Shown: positions 47,292 through 59,432 of the stretch, piece by piece
Position numbering within the stretch: position 1 is the first letter of the stretch
Layout: every line of letters begins with the position of its first letter
Source of the DNA: Zingiber officinale
Lineage: Eukaryota; Streptophyta; Magnoliopsida; Zingiberales; Zingiberaceae
Assembly (NCBI RefSeq): GCF_018446385.1
Contig: NC_056000.1
Location: 56,142,722 to 56,206,721 of the forward strand
Length of the DNA: 64,000 nt
Direction of reading: 5' to 3'
The notes under the pieces: generated by a model
The model's input: only the letters and a program-made list of their open reading frames with translations
What the model was told of the DNA's origin: nothing
Database searches by the model: none
Position numbers and translations under genes: made by a program

Positions 47292-50200
47292 GCTAGAGGG
47301 GGGTGAATAGCACTCATCAATTTTCTTTCGCTTAGTTTCATTCTTGTTTACAGAATTACTCTGCATAGCAGAAATAATTAAAAAGCTAACATAAATAGAG
47401 ACAAGGAACACTATAGATTTATTTGGTTCACACCCAGGGTGTTACGTCCAAGGCCTGCATATGGAACGTCGTCCACTATTCTTTCTACTTTTTGAATACC
47501 TTATAGTAACAGAGAAACCTCTTACACATTTTAATCAAGTATAAATACAATTAAAACATAACTTGAAATTGAAACATGGATGAAAGACAAACAAACAATG
47601 GTGTTGATTGGCCTAGAAGCCTTGAAACACTCCTCATGGTGCTTCCCAAATCACACAAACAGACCTTGAAAGCTTTTTTTAACACAAAATAGAAAGGTTA
47701 GAGAGTAGGTGAGTGATTAAGCCTTAAGCCTTTGCCACCCTTTTATAGACATTGTTCTAGTGCTGACATGGCACTTTCGCTGGACCTAAAAACCTTTTCT
47801 GGTTGACTGAAACATAGTCAAATCTCACATGGAGATCGAGCCTTGCGATCTCGACGTTATCAAGGTTTTTTGGTCGATCAAAACTTTTCACGATCGATTG
47901 AAAACTTTTGATTAACCGAACTAGTGTCTGATTACCTGAACCAAATCCAATTGACTGAACCCATGTTAGGTCGCTCGGACTAATCCAATCAATTAAATTA
48001 GATAGGTTTGGCTTCACCTTGTCGTGCTCTGATCTTCAAACACTCCGGTCATACTTTTAGTCTTTCGAATGTTCATCCATCTCCTACTCCTACAAGATAA
48101 ACATACAAACAAGGCTAGTTCTCAATCTACCTGACCTATTTGGTTTACTTGTCTCTTGCTTGGAGTTCACTCCTACAAGATTTCCATTTGCTTAAGTTCA
48201 CTCCTCTGAATGTTTTTACTATCTAGGGTTCACTGCCCTAGGATTTTTACCTTTGTAAGCATCGGTCATCCTTGATATACTTGGGCTTTTGTCTTACTAA
48301 ACATTTGGTTATCTTTAATCTACCTAGACTTTCACCTTGTCTAACATCTAGTTCTCTTAACCTGCTAAGACTTTCCCTTTTGTAGACATCCGTTTAATCT
48401 TAACTTGTTTGGACTTTTCCCTTGCCAAACATCTGATCACCCTTCACCTACTTAGACTTTTTTCTCTGTCATATTTTGTTAGCGAGAGCCCTAAAATCAA
48501 TCATGTGATGATTGTTTTATGGACTCGATGTATCATATTCCTATATATATAAAGGTATTTCTTTATGGTTATTATACTTACTTGTATTTGTGCCAAATAA
48601 CTAAGTATAATAGCGTCCTTGAGTGAAAGGTTCTTATCTATATCAATCGATTGGTTGAATTGATAGTGAGATGATATAGAGAACACTACTCTTAATCATT
48701 CCTAGTCAAGTATTAACATTCAGGGACAATGTTGATGCGTTGAGACTAGCATGTAGGTCAACTCGATGACTTGATCTCACAAGTCATGGATATTAGATAT
48801 CAAGTTGACACATGAGTATGCATTGGAGAATGTATACTGAATGACCCGCCATGAGAAAGTATCATAAATCGTTATATGAGTGTCATATACTTTCTCATGT
48901 GACTATTAGTATGACTATCAGTCCTTGGACCTAAAGTCATCATAGTTCCCTACATAAGGAGTTGCATACTTTGGCTTTGTCAAACGTCACCCGTAAATAG
49001 GTGGATTATAAAGGCGACTACTGGGTATGTAACAAATTATACGGAGGGATGTGAGTGATGTAGATGAGATATATCCCTCCTATATGACGAGAGTGACGTC
49101 ATGATTCTTGATAGAGTAAGACCACTAAGTGCATGCTCATGTCCAAATGAGTCAATATGAGATATTGAGCTCATTTGATTATAGTGAGTCTACTTGGAGT
49201 TCAAGACATAAATTAATTAGAGGATGACACGGTCTATGCCTCAATTGATCAATTTAGATGTCAAGGATAGAAGGGCATTATCACATATTGTGAGAGTCAC
49301 AATTAGTAGTCACAAAGGTGATGTTGGATCTCAACAGTCTTGTAACTTGGGTAGTAATGATGTGTTGCTAGATACCGTTAATTACTTATGTTTCTAAATG
49401 GGTTTAGGAGCATTGTCAACGTTACAAGAACCTATAGGGTCACACACAAAGGGTAATTAGATGGAGATTAGGTTTATATGATGGACCAAGAGGATTAGGT
49501 TCATATGATGAACCAAATTGGATTAAGAGTAATCCAAATTAAACTAATTGAGTTGGACTCAATTTGATTCATGTGTTGAATAAGTATAATTTTGACTATG
49601 ATTCATTAAGTCAATTTAATTCAATGAATAGAGATTCATTAAATTAAATTGACTTGAATCAAAGGTTAGGTTTGATCAACCATGGGAGATAAAAATGTCA
49701 AATTTGACTTGACTTGAGAGGGAAAATGAAGGGTTAAGTTTGACTTGACCAAATGTCACCTTATTGTGACTTGGCATGGGGTCGGCCAATGATGATGTTC
49801 CACATCATCAAGGCTATATCATTGTGTGCCACCTCATGAGGAAGACCAAGAGCCATGACTCTTGGTGTTCTATGGAGGTATTAAACCTCCATTAAGTGGC
49901 CGGTCACTTTAGGTGTGTGAATGAATTGCATGGTGTGTTTATTCACTTCTTCTTCTTCCTCTCTAGTTTTTCTCTCCCTCTCATCCTCCATTGCCGAGAC
50001 TTCTCTAGGGTGCTAGCACACTCTAAGTTGTTCTCTCCACCTTTTTGTCCGTGTGAATATGTGTAGAGAAGTATTCACTTGACACTCTACGAGATCCGAC
50101 AACTTTGGACGAGCAGGATAAGCGAAGGGCATCGCTACAAGAGTAACACTCTTTTCATGTAGATCTAAGGTAAATCTAGTGTAGACAAACATGTACAAGA

Positions 50201-50440
50201 TTATTTTATATATTTTCGCACGGATCCGTGGCTAGCTTCGGGGTTTCCGCAATGCAAAAAGTGATTTTTGCGGCTCGAAAGTCTAACAGATTTCCAAGCA
50301 ACCTTGACCTGTTAGACTTTTTCCTTGCCTAAGTCAACCTTGACCCCATTAGGGCATCTCTCTTGACTACTAAATATCTAGTCAACATTGATTTGATTGA
50401 ATTTCTCACCAATTCGACAAGTCAAAGGTATGTGCACCAC
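47292..50440. repeat. LTR-like repeat of the TAGAGGGGGGTGAATA type, split by a solo LTR
   Basis: It starts GCTAGAGGGGGGTGAATAGC at 47292, with TTTATTTGGTTCACACCC near 47422. It runs into loose repeats of the form CTTAGACTTT/CTTGCC (48240-48476). After the solo LTR insertion (48477-50288) the same type of text resumes (CCTTGACCTGTTAGACTTTT) to about 50440. It is non-coding. Confidence 0.5.
48477..50288 (+). mobile_element. Solo LTR of a Copia-type element (1.8 kb)
   Basis: It begins TGTTAGCGAGAGCCCTA and ends AAAGTCTAACA (TG...CA). The flanks are TATTT and GATTT, a 4-of-5 match as a target-site duplication. Its inside shares phrases with the LTR of the minus-strand Copia element at 57787-59432, for example TTGGTTGAATTGATAGTGAG versus the reverse complement at 59240-59275, and the CACAAGTCATGGATAT region. 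No internal coding region is attached, so recombination has removed it. Confidence 0.7.
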
Positions 50441-51014
50441 CAAATAAAGAATCATGGTGGTGGAATGAGAACACATAGAGAAAATGAAGGAAAAAATAAA
50501 ACATCTATAAGGTATTGTATACTTGTATGAATAAGGAAAACTTTAAAAAGCATATAGTAGCAAAAAAAATAAATAAAAGAAGTGAATGAGGCCAAGAATG
50601 AAATTTTTGAACGCTTAAATGGATAACTAAATGCAAAAGAAGGGTAATATGACATTTATAAAATAGTTCAAGTGAGAAAGAGGATGATAATAGATCTTAT
50701 CCAAATAAGATGTGTTGGTAAATCACTCTATTTTTAGAAGAAGATAAAATTCATTTTTTGATTCCTTGATTAATTAATTCTTTCCTTTATTCTTTATCCT
50801 TTTATAGTAAGTAAATATTATGGCATGCATGCTAAATCTTTTTCCATTTTCTTTTAATGGATAAAGTTGTATGTATAAGTTGGTTAAATATTTGAATAAT
50901 GTGTGGAACATTTTTTCTAATAATTGACTTCATATCAGAGCCATAAAAAAAAAAAATTTCTTTGTTTCTCTCTGTCTTTTCATTTCTCTTAGAATATTGA
51001 GTTTGAAGACTAGT

Positions 51015-51744
51015 ATGGATAAGGATGTGTCTTCATCTTACACGTCTAAACAATTGAATTCGTCCATGATCACACAACCTTTTAGAGAAGGATCATCACT
51101 GTAAATCACAAACCATAAGTTGGATGACAAGAACTTTCTTTAATGGTCTAAATCTGTCTTATTGGTGATCAGAGGAAGGGGGAAACTTGGCTACATTATT
51201 GGTCAGATTCAGCATCCAAGCATAAAGGACCCAAGTTGGGAACTCAATAACTTGTTATGGCATGACTGATCAACTCAATGGAGCTGCATATTAGTCATAC
51301 CTATTTATTCTTACGAACTGCTAAAGCAATTTGAAATGCTATGAAGGAGAATTATTCATATCTCGAAAACTCATCACAAGTCTTCAAGATAAAGAATAAA
51401 CTCAAGGATATTCAACAAGGTAATATAGATATCATTGAATATAATAATGTATTGCAAAGACTTTGGAAGAAATTAGACATGCACTATAAGGTAGATTGGG
51501 TTGATTTAGAAGATAACAAGAAGTTTAAGAAGCATCTACAAAAAGAATGCTTATATGAGTTTCAAGTTGGACTCAATAAAGAACTTGATGAGGTTTGTGG
51601 TCGAATTCTTGGTCGAAGACCTCTCCCTCTAATTGGTGAAGCATTTGCAGAAGTGTGACGTGAAGCAAGTAGGCATCGAGTCATGCTTGGTGTTAAAAAT
51701 GGCTCGCATGAAAATCCTATCAATGAAAGATTTATAGAATGTAA
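51015..51744 (+). pseudogene. Copia 1 gag (N-terminal part)
   Basis: From ATG 51015 (MDKDVSSSYTSKQLNSSMIT) the frame has in-frame stops. A longer open part at 51341-51658 reads KIKNKLKDIQQGNIDIIEYN, LQRLWKKLDMHYKVDW and FQVGLNKELDEVCGRILGRR. This is the usual UBN2/gag layout of plant Copia elements. The TRIM insertion at 51745 cuts it. Confidence 0.75.
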
Positions 51745-52410
51745 TGTTGGGGTTGCAAGGTTGCAAACATAGTCCCACATTGAAAACACATAGGAAAGAT
51801 CATGTGTTTATAAGAGAAAGATATCTCCATTTGACATGAGGCCTTTTGGGGAGAGCCTAAGAGCAAAACCATGAGGATTTAGGCCTATAGTGGGCAATAT
51901 CATGTAATTATGAAGATATCTAAATTCTTTTCGATCCTACAATTGGTATCAGAGCCCGGACTACCAGAAGGTTTAACCGCCGACTGTGCACAAGAGCTAT
52001 GATCTGATTGAGTCATGTGGGTATAATATTGACCTCGAACAAAGAAAGTGGGGGCTCCTATGTTCGGATCAAGAGGACCAGACACCAGGCAGGAAGTCCT
52101 AGTTGCGGCTAGGCAAGGAAGTCCTAGTAGGTCAGGTGGATCGAGGGGCAGGAAGACCTGGTGGGTCAAGGATCGGACGTGGGAAGCTTGTGGTCCTTTG
52201 TTTGAGGGGGGATTGTTGGGGTTGCAAGGTTGCAAACATAGTCCCACATTGAAAACACATGGGAAAGATCATGAGTTTATAAGAGAAAGATATCTCCATT
52301 TGGCATGAGACCTTTTGGGGAGAGTCCAAGAGCAAAACCATGAGGGCTTAGACCCAAAGTGGACAATATTATGTAATTGTGGAGATATCTAAATTATTTT
52401 CGATCCTACA
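51745..52410 (+). mobile_element. TRIM (terminal-repeat retrotransposon in miniature), complete, 666 bp
   Basis: Two 197-bp LTRs (51745-51941 and 52214-52410) both begin TGTTGGGGTTGCAAGGTTGC and end TTTCGATCCTACA. A primer-binding site TGGTATCAGAGCC (initiator tRNA-Met type) follows the first LTR at 51944. A purine tract GAGGGGGGAT precedes the second. A perfect 5-bp duplication TGTAA flanks it (51740-51744 and 52411-52415). The internal 272 bp has no coding region. The LTRs differ by roughly ten substitutions. Confidence 0.93.
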
Positions 52411-52429
52411 TGTAAATATTCTAAGTTAT

Positions 52430-54650
52430 TTTTGATGTGATCATCGGAATTAAATTAAGTCGTGTGTTGTTTTGATGTCTAATGTCTAAGTGTGCAGGAA
52501 CTTAGGAACATGAGAAGTCGAGCGGAAGACACGATAAGCAAGAAGGGTGGCATGAGAAATGAGGCAATGGGCTAGGTGCATTCGAGGGATGAAAAGTCGT
52601 GGAAGAGTACACAGGTGAGTGAGAAGGATGGGCGCGAAGTGTTTGAGGGATGAGAAGCCAGGAGAAAGTCTGCTCAAGGTGAAAATCAGAGTTGAGTTTG
52701 GGTGAGCTCAACTTCGGATGAATAGAGCATCACCCAAGCAATTGGAGTTATTCATTCCCAGATGAACACTGCTAGAAGCACCTCTAATGGAGCTGGAGGT
52801 ACCTCGAATGAATAGTTCCAAGACGCCTTAGGGCTACTAGAGTTGCCTCCAATCTGCTGAGCGCAAGGGTGCATTAGGTGATCTGAGGTACCTCGGATGA
52901 ACAGTGCCAAGGTGCCTCCAATCATATTGAAGGTGCCTCCAACCAGAGAAAGTCGTTGGTTGATCGTTGATAAATGGATAAAACTTTATCCACTTGAAGG
53001 CACCCTAGATGACTTTGGAGGTGTCTCCAAGTAATGATAATTTATTCCAAAAGGCTATAAAAAGCCCTCTGAAGTTAGAAATTTAACAATAATCCTTGTA
53101 TTCATTTCTTAAGTAATTCCTAAGCATTTAAAATCTATAATAGGCTACTCTACCTTCACAAATGAGTCTTTTTAATAAAGTTTTTCAACTGTCTTGAATT
53201 AACAACTACCTATGTTGTAATCAAGTAAATTTCTAAGCTTTTTTACCTTTTTAAGTTATTTCTTTTACTGGTGCTAGGACCAATCAACTGGTCCACTTCG
53301 GTTGAGAGAATAAAAATATTCTGTTTTCTCCCTAGTCGACTGATACATACATCAATCGATTGGTTAACCCTAAACATGAGGTTTACCCTGAATATATTCT
53401 CTCAACACTCGTCCTCACCCGTACAACATTGACCTTGCCTTGTAGCCTCTTATATCAGCCTTGCATCCCTTAAATGCTTCCCCGTTCTTCACGCTTTGCT
53501 TTCAAGAGTTTCCTTCAGCCTTGTCCTTACTGTCGGGTCTTCCATTGCCAAGAGCTCCTCACTCCAGGACTTGAACCTTGCTAAGTCACACTTGGACTTA
53601 TGTTTCCAATACTACATACTTGGACTTACACCTCTAAGGCTCCACTTGGACTTTCACCATTGTCAAGATCACACTTGAACTTTTCCTTTGCCAAAATCAC
53701 ACTTGGACTTTACCTTATTTTACATGCATCTTGCACACTTACAAGAGCATATCAAATATAATAAATAACCTAACTTAACTCTTTGCCCAAATATCAAAAC
53801 CTAGGGTTATACCAATTGCTCCAACATAAGTGTGCAAAAACTTAGGAATATGAGAAATCAAATGGAAGATGCGATCACTGAGAAGGGTGGTAAGGGAAAC
53901 GAGTTGACGAGTTTGATACATCTGGGGGACGAAAAGCTACGAATGAATATACCGATGTATGAGAAAGACGTACGCGAAGTGTTCAAGGGACAAGAAGTTG
54001 GGAGGAAACCTGCACCAGGAGAAGATCAGAGTTGGATTCGGATGAGCTCAACTTTGGACGGATGGAGCATCGCCCAAGGAATTGGAGTTGTTCATTCTCG
54101 GATAAACAATGCTAGAGGCACCGCTAATGGAGCTAGAGGCATCTCGGATGAATAGTTCCAAGGTGCCTCAGGATTATCGGAGGCACCTCCAATCAACGGA
54201 GCACGAGGGTGCCTTAGGTGATCCGAGACGCCTCCGATCACATTAAATGCACCTCTAACCAGTCAGAGTCATTGGTTAATTGTTGATAAGTGGATAAAAC
54301 TTTATCCATTTGTAGGCACATTAGATGGCTTTGGAGGTGCCTCCAAGCAACGATAACTTATCCCAAGAGGCTATAAAAAGCCCTCTGAAACTAGGAATTT
54401 AAAAACAATTATTGTATTCATTTTTTAAGTAATTATTGAGTATTCAAAGTCTGTAAAAGGCTACTTCGCCTTCACGAAGGAGTTTTTTTTAGTAAAGCTT
54501 TTCAATTGTCTTGGATTAATAGCCACCTGGATTATAACAAAGTAAATTTCTAAGTTTTTTTACTTTTTAAGTTATTTTTATGTTAATTGTTTATTTAAAT
54601 TAATATTGTGTCCTTGCTTGTTTAAAAGTAAGAGAAATTTATAACTTCAT
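52430..54650 (+). repeat. Block with two long direct repeats inserted in Copia 1
   Basis: Repeat A (52487-53271) and repeat B (53827-54580) both start TAAGTGTGCA. They share CATCGCCCAAG/CATCACCCAAG, TGGATAAAACTTTATCCA, GGCTATAAAAAGCCCTCTGA and GTAAATTTCTAAG in the same order. Between them lies unrelated text with repeated CACACTTGGACTT words, ending CAAAACCTAGGGTTATACC. The pair may be the LTRs of a short element or a tandem duplicate of one non-coding repeat; I cannot decide. Open frames inside (53832-54155) are not supported. Confidence 0.55.
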
Positions 54651-57600
54651 TTTAGGGTTATTCAATTACTTCTAGCTAGCCACTATTAAGACCCATAAAA
54701 ATAATGAACGATTTGTTGCAAAAAGAAAATTCAACCCATTCATTAGATATCAAAAATCCATTTTATGTCCACGATGTTCTCACTGCAATAAACTTGGTCA
54801 TACTCTAGAAAGGTGTTGGGATCTCTATGGGAAACCTATAGATGCAAAACAATTGAAACAAAGTCACTCTAAAGTCTTCCAAACAACTGCAGAAAAGGAG
54901 TATGATGAATCAACAAACTCATGGGTTTTCTTAAACAAGGATCAGTTCGAGCAATTGTGTAAACTATTAAATCAACAAAATATAAGTAATTTCAATACTA
55001 TAGCAAGCAATTTTGCTCATTAAGGTATTGCTCTTAGTATACAAAAACAAACTCCTTAGACATTTGATTCTAGTGCATCCAATCATATGATAGGTAATCT
55101 ATCTCTATTTTACATCCATACACCATGTGATACTATCTCTTGGGTAAAAATAACAGATGGAACTATCTCCTCTATTATTGGAAAAGGGTTTGTCCATTTG
55201 TCAGATTCTATTATTCTGTATTCTGTACTTTATGTCCCCAAGTTAGTGTACAACTTGGTGTCAATTAGCAAGATAACTTATGATTTTGACTGCACGACTA
55301 AGTTTTTTTGCCAAATACAAAAGCAGGGATTAGAGAGGATGATTGGCATTACTAAGTAGGATGGTGGACTGTACTACTTTGAGGATGATGATTATATAGA
55401 AATATGATAGGCAAGCTACTGTGGCTAAGAATAGTTCTTCTTATGTTTCCAACAAGGATGTAATAATGTGGGATCATAGGTTAGGCCACCCTAATTTTTA
55501 TTACCTTAAACACTTATTTCCACATCTATTTATATAAGAGTCCTAGTTTGTTTACTTGTGACTCTTGTTAATTAACTAAACACATGAACATCATTTCCTT
55601 CCAAACCATACAAAGAGTCTCATCTATTTTCTTTAATTCATAGTGACATTTGGGGACATTCTCAAGTACAAAATATCACAGATATTGGATGGTTTATTGC
55701 ATTCATTGATGATCACACTCAAGTATGTTGGGTTTCTTTTTTCAAAGAAAAAATAGAGTTTGTATTTTTTTTAAAAAAATTTTGTTCTATGATAAAAAAA
55801 CCAATTTCAAACATCAATCAAAGTCCTAAGAACAGATAATGGAAAAGAATATGTTGATTATGTCATAGGAGAGTATCTAGCAACTAATGACATTATTCAT
55901 TAGAATTCTTGCATTGACACACCACAACAAAATGTTATAGCTGAAAGGAAAAATCGTCACCTACTTGAGGTTGCTAGAGCCCTTATGTTCACTATGTATG
56001 TTCCTAAATATCTTTGGGCGGAGCTATCTTAACTACCTCACATCTTATAAATCGTATGTCTTCAAAAGTTCTCAAATTCAAATCTCTTATGTCTATTCTC
56101 CTTCAAACTTATCCATCATTCTGATTTTTCTCTATTCCCCTTAAAATTTTTGGGTATACAATATTTGTTCATGTCCATGTCCAAAATCATTCAAAACTTG
56201 ATCCAAAATCAATCAAGTGTGTTTCACTAGGTATTCTCCTGTCTAAAAGGGTTATAAATGTTACTCACCTTCACTCTGTCGAGTGTTTGTGTTCATGGAT
56301 GTCATATTTCATGAATATGAACCAGTTAGTCCAAAACCCCATCTTCAAGAGAAAATGTTAGAATTAGATGAGTCTTAGGAAGAACTTAATCCACAGTAAT
56401 TAACCTTATCACCACCTTCCTTAACCAATATAGATGAGCCTATGCTATCACAATTAGAATAAGGATTGCAAACATCAGAAGAAAATCCTGAAGTTCCTCT
56501 GCTACTTTCTCATCTGTGGAAGAATTATTCTTAAGATAATGACAAATCTGATACTCAACAAAGTAAAGAATCTAATTTAATTCCTCTCTTAAGTACTGAA
56601 CCCTCTGATAGTAAAGTCAATGAAGATTTGGGGTATGATTTAAACATACTCATTGCTTTCAGAAAAGGTACAAAGTAGGGCACTCAACATCCCATCTCAA
56701 AATTTATTTCATATGGAAAATTACCATCTAAGTTTTCAACTTTCACTACTACTTAAACAAAATTGAGATACCAAGAGATATTAAGGAGGCTCTTGCATAT
56801 CCAACGTGGAGGGTCACTGTTCAAGAAGAAACGGGAGCATTGGAGAAGAATGGTACATGGGAAGTTCTAGAACTACCTAATGGAAAGAAAACAGTGGGAT
56901 GCAAGTAAATATTCAGATCAAATTTAATGTTGATGGTACTATTAATCGATACAAAGCAAGTCTCATTGCTAAAGGTTTCACCCAAACATATGGTTTAGAC
57001 TACAAGGAAACATTTTCTCCTATAGCTAAACTCAATTCAATTAGAGTTCTCTTATCACTAGTGGTAAATCTTGATTGGTCTCTGCAATAGTTAGATATAA
57101 AAAAAAAATACATTTTTAAATAGATATTTACATGAAAATGTGTATATGGATCCTCCTCCAGGTTTTAGGGTTTTATATAAATTGAGAAAATCACTCTATG
57201 GCTTGAAGTAATCACCAAGAGAATGGTTTGAAAGATTTACTCGAGTAGTCAAAGATCGAGGATTTCTCCTAGCACAATCAGATCATACATTATTTTACAA
57301 ACTAAGAATGGGAGATGAATCATTCTTATAGTATATGTGGATAATATAATTATTACTGCAGATGATCATACCAAAATAGAATCATTGAAAAGGTACTTGG
57401 TAAGTGAATTTGAATTAAAAGATTTAGGTGCTCTCAAATACTTCTTAGGTATGGAAGTTGCTCGAAGTAATGCAGGAATTGTTGTTTCTCAAAGAAAATA
57501 TATATTTGATCTTTTAAGAGAGACATATATGTTGGAGTGCAAACCAGCTAAGACACTTGTAGAGCCTAATATTAAACTTAGGCTTGAAGGCAGAAAGGAG

Positions 57601-57786
57601 GTTAATCGAGAATAATATCAAAGACTTGTTGGCAAACTTATTTATCTATCACATACACATCTTGATATAGTGTTTATAGTAAGTGTTGTTAGTCAATTTA
57701 TACTTGTTCCTAAGGAAAGACATCTTGAGGCAGTCTACAGAATTTTAAGATGTCTCAAAGGCACTCAAGGAAAGAGTTTATTTTTC

Positions 57787-59432
57787 TGTAGGGATCTAGC
57801 ACACTAAACATGCGAAAAGTGTAGTGAAAATTTTACTAGATCCTCTCCAGAAGATCCATGCGAATGAAGAAAATAGCATATACTAAGTTTCAAGATTATA
57901 GGGAGTTATACCTTTGGTGCGTGTATACGAACTCCCGACAGCTTGGATCTCATCACGATCACACGTCTGCGCCTCTAACGACATCCACACAAACAAGTCT
58001 TCCGTATCGTCTATCTCACGAACTCATGAAGTGGAGAAGAGAACAACCTTTGGTTGTGTTAACAACCACAAGGTGAGTTTCGGCCAAGTGAAGGAAGAAG
58101 AGGAGAAGGAAGCTCAATGGACACAACAAGTTTTCATCTAATGAAAATTTCATTCATAAATCATATTTATATCCATCTAATAAATACCAAAGGGGGTTTC
58201 CCTTTAGTCTTCCTCTCTTCAATCCAATGGTTCAAAATTAATCATTCAATCCAATTGTTCAAAATTGACCATTCATCTTCGTTGATAAATTTATGTTCAT
58301 CGAATGAGTCTAACTCATTAAACCTAATCAATCCAAATTAATTCTATGAATCTAATTCAAATTAGACTCAATCTAATAATTGGATCTAATTGAGTCTTAC
58401 TCAATGAGTCTAATTCGGATTAGATTTAATCTAACGATCTATCATATGAACTCATCTCCAAATTAACTTATTCTTTGTGTGTGACCCAATAGGTTCTCGT
58501 AACATTATCAATGTATCCAAATCAGTATTTTAGATACATAAATAATGAGTGACATCTAGCAAAGCATCATTACTACCCAAGTGACGAGAATGTCAAGATC
58601 TGACTTAACCTTTTCGTGGCTATTATCTTGTACAACTTGGTCCTTCTATTTTTGATATCTAGATTGATCAATAAGGCATAGACCGTGTCATCCTCTTATT
58701 AATCTTTGTGTTTCTTGATCACTCAATCAAACAAGCTCAATATCTCATATTGACTAATTTGAGCATGACCATGCTTTCTTGTGTCCTACTAATCAAGGGG
58801 TCCACAGATATCACTTTCATCATATATAAGGGATAGATTACATCTACATCACTCACATCCCTCTACATAAGTTATTACATACCCAATGATCGACTTTATA
58901 GTCCATCTTATTACAGGTGATATTTGTCGATACCAAAATATATAACGCCTTATGTAGGGAACCGTAGTAACATCAGGTCTAAGGATTATTCATGCCAATA
59001 GTCACATGTGAATGTTTATAACACTCATATAACGATCCATAAAATATTCTTATTATGGGACTTTTAATATATATTCTCTAATATATACTCATGCATCAAC
59101 CTGATATCTCATATCCATGACTTGTGAGATTAAGTCATCTGTTGACTTACATGCTAGTCTCAACCCATTAATATTGTCCTTGCATATTAATGTTTGACTA
59201 GGAAATGTTAAGAGTAGTATTCTATATATATATACAATGTCCCACTATCAATTCAACTAATTGATATATTGTAAATTAGAACCTACTACCCTATGACATT
59301 ATTATACTTATTCATTTGACGCTAAATCGAAATAAATATAATAACCAACTTTGACTTTTATTAATAATGAAATATAATATAAAGGAGCCCTTTATAATTA
59401 TCTCATAATTGGCACTAGGGTTAATACTAACA
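57787..59432 (-). mobile_element. 3' LTR of Copia-type retrotransposon 2
   Basis: On the minus strand it begins TGTTAGTATTAACCCTAGTG at 59432, right after a purine tract (AGTGCTAGTGGGAGAT). It ends GTGCTAGATCCCTACA at 57787. It abuts the broken RNase H frame of Copia 1, and the five bases left of it are TTTTC. It is related in parts to the solo LTR at 48477-50288. The other LTR is not seen, because the 5' part was cut by another insertion. Confidence 0.8.

Larger units (their letters stand above)
50713..57786 (+). mobile_element. Copia-type LTR retrotransposon 1 (plus strand), decayed and invaded three times
   Basis: A putative 5' LTR 50713-50932 (TGTTGGTAAATCACTC to TTGACTTCA) is followed by a primer-binding-like TATCAGAGCC. 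The domains are, in order: gag (51015-51744); zinc knuckle CSHCNKLGHTLERC (about 54780); protease TFDSSASNHMIGN (about 55060); integrase fragments (55600-56000); reverse transcriptase (TINRYKASLIAKGFTQTYGL at about 56938-57000, VDNIIITADD at about 57340); and the start of RNase H, ending at KSLFF where copy 2 inserted. Many stops and frameshifts are present. The TRIM (51745) and a direct-repeat block (about 52430-54650) interrupt gag. The rest of RNase H and the 3' LTR should lie beyond the window. Confidence 0.85.

Noticed and set aside
53832..54155. 107-residue open frame inside repeat B
   Set aside because: The matching part of repeat A is not open in the same frame, and the composition is that of the non-coding repeat.
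57858..58341. Plus-strand open frames in the LTR of Copia 2
   Set aside because: They lie in the LTR and in the antisense of the element; no protein similarity.
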